Assembly: GCA_940671915.1 (NCBI GenBank)
Contig: CALNVZ010003433.1
Coordinates: 15,773,095 to 15,837,094 of the forward strand
Direction of reading: 5' to 3'
DNA from: Paracentrotus lividus
Lineage: Eukaryota > Echinodermata > Echinoidea > Camarodonta > Echinidae
DNA length: 64,000 bases
The notes beneath the pieces are model-generated. The model worked only from the letters and a program-made list of their open reading frames with translations, was not told the origin of the DNA and ran no database searches. Shown piece by piece: positions 20,736 to 61,452 of the stretch (positions are counted from its first letter, which is position 1; the number at the start of each line of letters is the position of its first letter). The position numbers were made by a program, and so were the translations under genes.

Positions 20736-20955
20736 CGCATGATTGACACCATCAGTTTGCTCACTGAATATGCATGATCAATTAGACTATGGACAGAATC
20801 GAAAATAAAATCACTTCATTATTTTTTTTATCCGATCATGGATTGAAGTCTCCATGATCGAGTTTTGATGAACAAGGGGCCTATACTGTTGTTCTCGTTT
20901 TTATTACTCAACTTTTCAAATCATCTGAATTATTCCAGCTTGGAGTTCTCATTAA

Positions 20956-21452
20956 AGGGGAAGTTCACCCTGGAATTTTATTGGTCTTAAAAAATGAAGA
21001 AAAATAATAAAAAAATATTAGTGAAAGTTTGAAGAAAGTCGACCCCAAAATAGCGAAGTTATGAATATTTAAACTTTTGATTCTGTGACGTCACGTGCGA
21101 GCAGCTCTCCCATTGGTTGTGTATGTAAATTCCATAAATTTGTCTTTTTGTCATGGTTCTTGAAAAAGGAATGGGTCAATTTGATATAGTCATGTATATG
21201 AACATATGTTTGATGGTATATCGACCGCACAGGCGACATAATTATTTTCTTCTGAAAAAAAAAAGACATTTTATGGAATTTACACTACATAACACATAGG
21301 ATATCTGCTCGCATGTGACGTCACAGAATCAAAACTTTAAATATTCATAACTTCATCATATTTTGGTCGATTTTCCCCAAACCTTCACTCATATTTTTCT
21401 TTTATTTTTCTGCATTTTTTAAAACAATAAAATTCCAGGCTGAACTTCCCCT
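20956..21452. mobile_element. TTAA-flanked MITE (T2/Kolobok-like), copy 1
   Basis: TTAA target duplications flank AGGGGAAGTTCACCCTGGAA and its inverse TTCCAGGCTGAACTTCCCCT. The arms are about 190 bp. TTAAAGGRR ends are known from T2-type MITEs and Kolobok elements; piggyBac is an alternative. Each arm holds a TGACGTCA (21086-21093, 21316-21323); the left one overlaps CACGTG. Confidence 0.85.
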
Positions 21453-21467
21453 TTAAAGTAACTCCAT

Positions 21468-21656
21468 CGCCATTATTGAGACAAGAGTACAGATGGACAA
21501 CCAGACACAATGGTTAAGGTTTAAGCATTTATTCACAACATACTCACGCAACGCAACAGCCGGCCAGAAGGGGCGAATACAGTCGACCCCGATTAACATT
21601 AGGCATGTATATCATAGCCCGCAAGCTGGCAGCATACAACATAACGCCATGGCGCA
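21468..21656 (-). repeat. 3' LTR
   Basis: 189 bp, matching 25760-25948. Its minus-strand start reads TGCGCCATGGCG. The purine-rich tract lies immediately outside it at 21657-21690 on the internal side. Confidence 0.85.
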
Positions 21657-23363
21657 ATCACTTTTTCTTCTTTCCCTCTTTTATGTTCAAATTGAAGCCA
21701 TGGCTTTGGCAACAAACTAATCAAAACACTTGTGTTCCAAAAATACAAAACAAAGCAACAAGTTCAATATCCTAATCAAAGTAACACACCTTCATGGATA
21801 GGTATAATTGCTTGTGCATAACCTGAGTCAACAACTATTCCCTATAATTTAACACATTCCCAAGGTAATAAGGGGAAACAAAAACACATTGTTACAAACC
21901 CTAGATACATGTATATGAGCCTGTCATGTATTCTAACATATTAGGGAACACTAATATACATAGCATAATACTATATAAGAAAATGAATAGCAATAAGAAT
22001 CTAAAACTTCCACAAACATTGAAAATAAAACACCCATGCATCCATATCACACCGACAGTCTGCGTTTCCTGTTCTTTTGATGGAAAACTAAATTAACTTT
22101 TTAAACAACCCTGTAAGTGAAAGGATATGAATGCATATGTATATCAATCACATGAATACACAGCAAAGTACAGTTTTGTAAATATACAGAACACATGATC
22201 AGTTCTACCAGTTTCAGCATAAACATTACATCTTCTGATAATCATGGGACACATTCATAAACCAATGTAATATAAATCAGTAAAAACTAATCAATCAATC
22301 TCCAATATAGAAAGGGGTAAGAGCCAAGCCTAGTTAGATAAACATCACTGTAAGGTAGTTTAAACATATTCGTGATAATTTGAACAACATCAGGCAAACC
22401 TAATAAGACATCTATATCAGTGAATATAAACAAACATGTCATATACAAGTATCATACACTATAATACAAAAATGCTGAACGCACCACATCAATTAAATAA
22501 TAAGATGACTGGTTTTTTGACCTAGACAAATCACATCGCATGTATACACGGAGTGAAATAGAATAGATAGGCCTACACATGTCGTTGTATAACAAAATCA
22601 TAGATCCATATAAACTCATGCAGTAACTTTAATGTATCCCTATCCCATTCTGGTAAGCCTGTACCAAGACTATCTAGAAAACATTCAACAGTTAACAATC
22701 TCATATGCAGAATCACTTCATATAAATAGCGTGTGATAAAAAACAAAACAACAACATCAGTATTAAGATAGGACATGATTATATCATATAAACAATTGTG
22801 AGCCATATTTTGATTCAAATGCCCATACAAATTACATATGCATACATATCAGTATATTGAATACCCTCTCATCCTGTAAAGAGTGATACATATAACACAA
22901 TCAAAATACATGAAAAATATAAAATATGGAACCAGGCTACTACATGCAGTACTGTGCATGCATTATTTGGACGATCTTATAAAAGTTTCAAAAACTACAT
23001 TGTATGTGATTACATCTAACACAAAAAGCATATAAATGAACAACAAATATTAAGGCAAATATCTTTCCCTCACTCTTCTTCGAGTTTTTGTACGCAAAAT
23101 ACATATTTCAGAACAGGATGACGTTAATCATTAACTCCAACCACATATAACGCTCATCGTTATTCCACTACATAAAAATACATACCTGTATATAAATACA
23201 AATAAGAAGCAGACATAAAATGTAAGTTATGTCCATCAAAGGCATACAAAAATTAAGAAGATACAAAAATATAAAAAGGGTTAAAATACATATAAAACAT
23301 TGAAATAGAAAAGGCAAAAAGGCAGTCTATGTCCATCGACTGAATAGTGTTTGCCTGTAGATC
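21657..23363 (-). other. AT-rich internal region of the LTR element
   Basis: About 1.7 kb where a complete gypsy-type element would carry pol. I see stop codons in all frames and no YxDD, RNase H or integrase pattern. Confidence 0.6.
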
Positions 23364-23816
23364 TTACAGTCCAATCCTGATATATCGGGTCGATTGTTTA
23401 TTATATATCAAAGCCGTCAATTCAGTTTTGAGGAAGTCACAATATCTGTGTTGTAAACGAAAACGGTCGAGGGCAAGGCTGAAGGTAGGACTCACATGCT
23501 CAGGCTTATAGTTAATATCCGGTGGGCGGCCGGAATGGAGTCCTACGAGCAAGTAAGAGAAGTGGTCTGGACGAAGCTTCGCGATAGGTCCTCTGTCAGA
23601 GATGGGTGGCACAAAGGCGCGTAGATCCCAGGACACAACGTCAGACTTGCTAGAAGGGTAGCGAGATGCATCGCTGGAGGGAGCATCACCACTGACATCA
23701 AGTCCACTGGCATCGGGTGCACTGGCAGGGGGCCAGGAGAATCGTTGACTTCTGCAGACAAGGGAAATCAGGGGAGCCACTGAGTAGAGCATGACTTGTG
23801 GCCTCATCATGGTCAC
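23364..23816 (-). CDS. Hypothetical 150-codon frame in the LTR element
   Basis: The longest intact frame of the element: Ser/Asp/Pro-rich N-terminal half (DASGLDVSGDAPSSDASRYP), then a basic C-terminal half (DRFRLQHRYCDFLKTELTAL). No family recognised. The copy at about 37.1-37.5 kb is broken by indels. It may be the downstream part of a gag-like reading frame. Confidence 0.35.
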   Translation of the reverse strand: MTMMRPQVMLYSVAPLISLVCRSQRFSWPPASAPDASGLDVSGDAPSSDASRYPSSKSDVVSWDLRAFVPPISDRGPIAKLRPDHFSYLLVGLHSGRPPDINYKPEHVSPTFSLALDRFRLQHRYCDFLKTELTALIYNKQSTRYIRIGL

Positions 23817-24155
23817 TGCTATTCACTTCTCTGTCAAACTGAGTAGTGGGAGAGTTCTTTGTCAAGATACAACTAACATCAGATGAGGGGTGAAAGAGGG
23901 ATGGACAGCGTGCTATTGGAAGCATCTGGGGGGCGACCAGGGGGGGATCCCAACCATGATAGGAGAAGGATGGGTGGAAGGTCCAATGTCAGCGGAGGGG
24001 TGAGGCATTGCTACCGTCGTCAGATCCAGGTAAGCCGTCAACAAGCTGATAAGTAGAAGTGTCACCAAGATGAACAATCAAGGCAATCAACCTCGACCTA
24101 GGGAGAGTTGTGCTGCATAACCGCGGACTAGGAATAGAGGGCCATCCAGGCTGCA

Positions 24156-25427
24156 TTAGCGGACAGGCAGCATCAAGGGTCTTGAATGTTGGGTAGCTCG
24201 GTTCGAGGACAAGCTCGCTTCCTTGTTTACGGATGTCATGTCAGGAGACTGAAGATGTGTTGATCCTTCTATGTTGGCCGAGTAGGACGGGACACGTGCG
24301 ATAACGCCGAGAGCACCAGAGGTGCATCGTTTGATTAGCGGAGACGAGCGGAAGAGATTTTGTTTGTCTGCGCACGGGCTGAGCTCGGAACCATAGGTAT
24401 ATGAAGGTCCGTCACCGAATGTGACACGGCGCTTCGCAGGACGGATAGTAATATCATGACTAACGATGAATGGAATGCCTGCTTGGACTAACACTTCAAG
24501 GAGTCTAACAACACATCCTTCAAAGAGGGAGACTTGATCATTTCTCGTGAATGTAAGAGACGTTGTCCCAACAATAGTACCAGGAAACGATGACCTATCC
24601 TGTACGACAGAATGAGATGTGTCTATAACACTCCAAGACTTTGAACAACCGAGGAGCTAATAAGAATTCGAGAGGAACACTAACTAGGTATACCGGACCA
24701 CTGAGAGTCATGAAAGAGATCAACATGAGGAGACACAGAGGTTCTGGCCACAGAAGATTGCGGCGAAAGATCAGTAAGCCTGCTGTGGGCATCATCTGAC
24801 TCTGATGAGCCACTTACAACACCGCAGGAAGAATCTCCATGGATTTCTGGTGACTTGCCTAACTCTAGCAAGTCTGCGACACAACCGAGAGTACCATGCT
24901 GGGGTTCAGAAGAAACCCCAGCAGACATGTTACCACTTTTACCAAGAGTACTACCTAGATTGTAACGACATTTACAGTATCGTCATCAGATACTAAATCA
25001 CGGTCGGACTTATAACTACGATCATTATGATTGTCATAACTATCAAGATAGGTACTATGTGATCGATCTGAACAATAGCGAATCGACACTGCCTGGCGAG
25101 CGCGTGTAATAATTGTTTGTTCATGCCTCAGGCAAAACCGGGCAATCGCTAACATGATGTTGGAAATCAGAACGACTAGACTTAAGGCATAACGGGCAAC
25201 AACTGTGGCTAGATCTAAGTATCATTGCTACGACTAGGTTTATCAGAGTCCAAATTAATTGTACCAGATTTGGATCTAGGCCTACTTGAACTAACATGAC
25301 TAGATATGGTAGCATGCATTACCCTTATTGTCTGGGGAGGAGGTTGGTATGAATCCCCAAACTGATCATCAAAAATCATCATATTCATCATAGTACTCAT
25401 CATCATCAAGACTGACACTTGAATCAC
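24156..25427 (-). pseudogene. gag zinc knuckle and retropepsin remnant, frameshifted
   Basis: Frame pieces on the minus strand: an acidic/Ser-rich gag segment (25427-25215), a zinc knuckle CCPLCLKSSRSDFQHHVSDC (about 25201-25142), TRARQAVSIRYCSD, and a retropepsin C-terminal segment AGIPFIVSHDITIRPAKRRV followed by GDGPSYTYGS (about 24484-24390). These resemble gypsy-like gag-protease proteins of marine invertebrates (from memory). Pieces lie in different frames with stops between, so the gene is broken. The catalytic D-[ST]-G is not clearly seen. Confidence 0.65.
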
Positions 25428-25759
25428 TCTCAGTCACATATTCATTTATCTCATTTTCATTGATTGACTCAGATTCTTGATCAAAAAACATTCGCATCAA
25501 CATAGAAACGCGGTAATCAAGTTTAAGTGATCAGTGCGGCCCATGTCTCGGGCCAAGTGGAGGCGAGGTTGCGAGCTCGGCCTCGAAAGGGAACAGGGAA
25601 CAGCCATTGAAAGGCTATGAATGGGACTACAGCAGTGCGAGCAAACCTTAACCACCTATCACGGCAACGGTTTTGCCGACCGTCTGGCTGCAAGTTACAG
25701 CATAAAGTCCATCGCAAAATAATTCAATGGGGGGTACGTAATCAACGTCGCTGCCACCA

Positions 25760-25948
25760 CGCCATTATTAAGACAAGAGTACAGATGGACAACCAGACAC
25801 AATGGTTAAGGTTTAAGCATTTATTCACAACATACTCACGCAACGCAACAGCCGCCCAGAAGGGGCGAATACAGTCGACCCCGATTAACATTAGGCATGT
25901 ATATCATAGCCCGCAAGCTGGCAGCATACAACATAACGCCATGGCGCA
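25760..25948 (-). repeat. 5' LTR
   Basis: 189 bp, the partner of 21468-21656. It ends 437 bp before the GLUD start codon and is transcribed, if active, away from GLUD. Confidence 0.85.
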
Positions 25949-26385
25949 TGATGATTTAGGCCATCTAGGGCAAGAAAAAAAAATCATGTATCACCTCTCT
26001 ACTCCATAGAGGAAAATCTTCTTTCTTTCCTCTATAAAGCTATCACCGTGAATTAACCCAGCATTATTAATTTTGCTGGTTCGATCGACATGATAATCTG
26101 TGGGTGTGTGCGGTGTTTTCACACATGATAATCTCATGCATTATTACGTCACAAAGTTCACATCAAGGAACGCTGTTTCATTGGTTGGCGTGGTGACACA
26201 CCTCCGCCATACCCTTTATTTGCATATTACTGCTCGAACCATGGCGTCATTTCCGGCCTTTTTGATCTCTCGCTCTTCTTTGGCCGTCTAAAAAGGATCT
26301 TTAAAAATTGAAATAACGTTTGTAATTTTTAAATTTAAGTTGTAAAGACTGTTTCTGAAGATTAAGAGATAACAATACTACCAAT
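25949..26385 (+). promoter_or_regulatory. GLUD proximal promoter and 5' leader (putative)
   Basis: Between the LTR and the ATG lie a CRE-like TTACGTCA (26144-26151), an inverted CCAAT box CATTGGTTGG (26179-26188), an octamer ATTTGCAT (26218-26225) and a TTCCGG ETS-type core near 26251. The transcription start is not visible. The order suits a TATA-less metabolic-gene promoter. Confidence 0.5.
26241..26291 (+). CDS. Possible upstream ORF of GLUD (16 residues)
   Basis: ATG in an optimal context (aaccATGGCG) encodes MASFPAFLISRSSLAV, ending TAA 94 bases before the GLUD ATG. Whether it is in the mRNA depends on the unknown start site. Copy B has the same ATG with raw-read errors. Confidence 0.35.
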   Translation: MASFPAFLISRSSLAV

Positions 26386-58462
<32,077 letters not shown>

Positions 58463-59484
58463 GTAAGTCAAACAGCAGTAATGGAGGATCCCCCCAGGTC
58501 TTGTCGAGAAAAAAAATTGCAGACTATTAAAGGGCCCTGAAACCTGCAAACTCTGGAGAACACCATCTACATCTTTTCATATTCAGCGGTACAAGACTCT
58601 TGCAACACATGCTGTGCGTTAGTCTGACACATCGCATGCAGGATGAAACTGTAAACGTGTTAATGGGAGAAGACGTAGATACCGTTACCCAGAGTTCGCT
58701 GGTTTCAAGGCCCTTACAAGGTTTTCCTTTTCAACAGTGCCTCACTATAATACATGTCAGAAAGTGTGTGTAGTTAACCAATAGTGCCTGGTTAACTATG
58801 TGATGCACTGCATCAAAGCGATGTGTATAACAACTAATTCAAAGACATGAAAGCATGGTATCAATACACAAAATTTCTAACCAATACAATTTAGTAGGCT
58901 CTTTTGAAGAAGCAAACCTCCTTGTATGGAAAAGACACTTTAAGTGGAACAGAAATGTTATAACTGTTACAGTTTAGACAGGACGCCTTTATAGAGAGGA
59001 GGCCACTTACTCTGGTTTGACCGTTCAAATATTATCTGGTGACATCGAGAAGGCATTACCATGAATGCTTTGATGTACAGTAAATGCTCTTCTGGATCTT
59101 GACAGATAATACATGCTCATGAAATAACCTGGGGTGCTCCATCAATCAAAGGATGAGCTATGAATTACATGTACTATGAGGAACTGGTGTATGGATTTGG
59201 TTAATTTTTTTTTTAGAATCTCTGTATCTAGACCTAAAGCCCTGTTGACATCAAAGCAAGCGCACTTGCAATAGCATCTCTCCACCTTTTCCCACGATGT
59301 GTGCACTACTTATTCGCTTTTCATTTTTACAGGACATAACAGTAGAGAAAAAATTTATACCATGCTTTAGGGAATTTCTAGAGAGAAATTCATAATCATT
59401 TGTGAAAGATGTGTCAATCTTGCAACCTAAAATACACGCACCTGTAGTACCTCACTTTGTGTTTCTACATGTACCAGAATTTAT
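58463..59484 (+). other. GLUD intron 11, proximal part
   Basis: Contains the TTAA-type MITE at 58531-58714; otherwise no exon matching the missing C-terminus. Confidence 0.5.
58531..58714. mobile_element. TTAA-type MITE, 184 bp
   Basis: TTAA precedes AGGGCCCTGAAACCTGCAAA; the right end is the inverse of AGGGCCTTGAAACCAGCGAA, followed by TTAC (one-base-changed TTAA). The arms are about 50-80 bp with scattered mismatches. Confidence 0.75.
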
Positions 59485-59855
59485 ACAAATTTTTAATAAT
59501 GAAGGAAATATATATTAAAATATATAATATGAAAAAATGAGCAAAGAAAATGGGGTACCATCGGGATTCGAACCAGAGACCTCCTGGTTACTAGTCAGCG
59601 CCGCTCTCGATCTGAGCTATAGTAAGCCCGGATGGGTTCGTCCCTAATACCACGTCAACTCTTCAATGCTCGAGTGGTCAGAGCTATTGAAACCTGGCAT
59701 AAACCGAAGGATAGAAATCAACTTGGAGTAAATGCGAGGGATTCATGGTGAAGTGAATACAGCTTTTTTTAATATAAATTTTAAAATAATGAAGGAAGGT
59801 CTCTGGTTCGAATCCCGATGGTTACCCCATTTCCTTGCTTCATTTTTTAATAAAA
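59485..59855. mobile_element. tRNA-derived foldback element
   Basis: A tRNA-like segment on the minus strand (59629-59556) is followed by an inverted partial copy on the plus strand (59795-59846, gaaggtctctggttcgaatc ccgatgg). The short direct repeat taatgaaggaa flanks (about 59494 and 59787). It looks like two tRNA-related SINE ends in head-to-head orientation. Confidence 0.6.
59556..59629 (-). ncRNA. tRNA-like sequence (tRNA-derived repeat, not a functional tRNA)
   Basis: The minus strand has a D-arm TAGCTCAGATCGAGAG, an anticodon-loop-like CTAGTAA (AGT, Thr-like) and a T-arm CTCTGGTTCGAATCCCGA. The anticodon stem has mismatches and the acceptor stem does not pair, so it matches the A/B-box head of a SINE rather than a tRNA gene. 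Confidence 0.6.
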
Positions 59856-60167
59856 TTTAATACAATTTACAAACAAAATTTCTAACAAAAATTCAAGCTC
59901 TTCGCACACCATGTGGTTATATTTTTCATTCAACTGAAACTAATATTTTTGATTGAATAGAGTAGTAAAGTGAGTGCCTTTCAGCATTCAGAATGGGTGG
60001 GGAAACAACAGTTTTACAATGTACAGTAGTTTGGTTGGTGGTATATGTTGATCAACATGCACGACGACGCTGTTAAGCTTAATCACAATACTCATTAATA
60101 GTTAGTTTATCTTTATTTTTTTGTACATGTATGTTAACTGACTATCAACCCTTTATAATGTATTTTT

Positions 60168-61452
60168 ATGCCTCCGCCACCAAGGTGGTGCCGGAGGCCA
60201 TTATGTTTTCGGGTTGTCCGTCCGTCGTACGTCCGTCGTTCCGTACGTCCGTCCGTCCGTACGTCCGTCCGTACGTCCCGTCCCGTTTTCGTTCTCGCGA
60301 TAACTTAAAGAAACGTTTGACGGATCACTTTCAACTTGGATCATGTATGCATATGGTAGGGACAATGAATCTGAGAATAATTTAGGGTCAATTAGGTCCA
60401 AAGGTCAAAAGGTCACAGAGGTCATTGTATGCCATGGAAAATTAGGCTCGTTCCTCGCATATAAAATAAAAACCGTTTGACGGGTCAACTTCAAAACTTG
60501 GTAATGTGTTGCCTATGGGAGGGGCAATGAACTGATTTAGATTAGGGTCATAGAAAAGGTCAAAGGTCAAAGGTCACAGATTGTCAATTGATATACATGA
60601 AAATGGTTCTTCTCGCCATAAAACTGAAAACCGTTTGACGGGTCAACTTTCAAACTTGGGTAATGATGTGGCCTATGGGAGGGGCAATGAAACTGATTAG
60701 ATTTTAGGGTCATAGGAGTCAAAGGGTCAAAGACAAGATGTCATTTATTACATGAAAAAATGGTTCGTTCTCGATGCAATAATTTAAGAAAACTGTGTGA
60801 CGGGTCAACTTCAAACTTGAGTAATGTGTGCATGTGGGAGGGGCAATGAACTTGATTAGATTTTGGGGTCAAATGTCAAAGGTCACAGAGGTCATTGTAT
60901 ACATAAAAATAGTTTTGTTCTTGGCGATAACTTAAGAACAGTTTGATGATAGAACATTCAAACTTGGGTCTGTTACAATATGGTAGGGAACAATAGAAAT
61001 TATTTATTTTGAAGGTACATGAAGTTCAAAGAGTAAGGGGTTCACAGCGTATTCGTATACACATGAAAATGGCTACGTTCTTGCTGAACTTCTGAACACG
61101 TTTTAATGGATTCAACTTCAAACTTGGGTATCCATATGGGAGGGAAAGATGAAACCTGATTAATTTTTGAGGTCGGACATCAAAGGTCACTGGTTATTTA
61201 GTAAATGACACTCGTTTGTGGCAAATCTGAAGGACCTTTGACAGATCAATTAAACATGTTTTTATCCTTTTTATTAACATCAGTAGCCATCCTTCCTGAG
61301 ATTGGAAATAATTCTGATGAATTAGCATACTTTTATAAAAAATTTTTGGGCGTCCAAATATCCCTCAAAGATGTACATTGGCTAATGAAATGGAATGTAA
61401 ACATACTCAACATGCGCATGCCTTTTTTTCCGATGTGGCAATACGGAGGCAT
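60168..61452. mobile_element. TIR element with internal tandem array (CCTCCGCCACC family)
   Basis: Begins ATGCCTCCGCCACC with a hairpin (60171-60197) and ends with a decayed inverse GTGGCAATACGGAGGCAT (61435-61452). Next to the left end is a (GTCCGTCC)n/GTACGTCC microsatellite (60217-60290). About six units of roughly 150 bp follow. This architecture is familiar from dispersed repeats of many marine invertebrates (from memory). No transposase frame. Confidence 0.75.
60295..61205 (+). repeat. About 150-bp tandem units with AGGTCA-like runs
   Basis: Units share gataacttaagaa..., tttgacgggtcaacttcaaa, tatgggaggggcaatgaa, ggtcaaaggtcaaaggtcac and tacatgaaaatggttcgttc. About six copies, increasingly diverged rightward. 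Confidence 0.8.

Larger units (their letters stand above)
21468..25948 (-). mobile_element. Non-autonomous LTR retrotransposon (gypsy-like gag-protease remnant)
   Basis: A 4.48-kb element bounded by 189-bp direct repeats differing at about 2 positions. Reading on the minus strand: 5' LTR (25948-25760), a TGGTGGCAGCGACG primer-binding-like site directly inside it, gag zinc knuckle and retropepsin remnants (25.3-24.15 kb), about 2 kb of AT-rich DNA, a purine-rich tract (AGAGGGAAAGAAGAAAAAG) and the 3' LTR (21656-21468). I find no reverse transcriptase, RNase H or integrase motif, so it needs a helper. The near-identical LTRs imply a recent insertion. No clean target duplication was identified. 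Confidence 0.85.

Noticed and set aside
21468..25948. Clear target-site duplication of the LTR element
   Set aside because: Flanks actccat and tgatgat do not give a convincing 4-6-bp match, so none is claimed.
59556..59629. Functional tRNA-Thr gene
   Set aside because: The acceptor stem does not pair and the anticodon stem is mismatched; an inverted copy nearby indicates a SINE-type repeat.
60217..60290. CRISPR-like array
   Set aside because: GTCCGTCC units are a simple microsatellite with no unique spacers, in a eukaryotic context.
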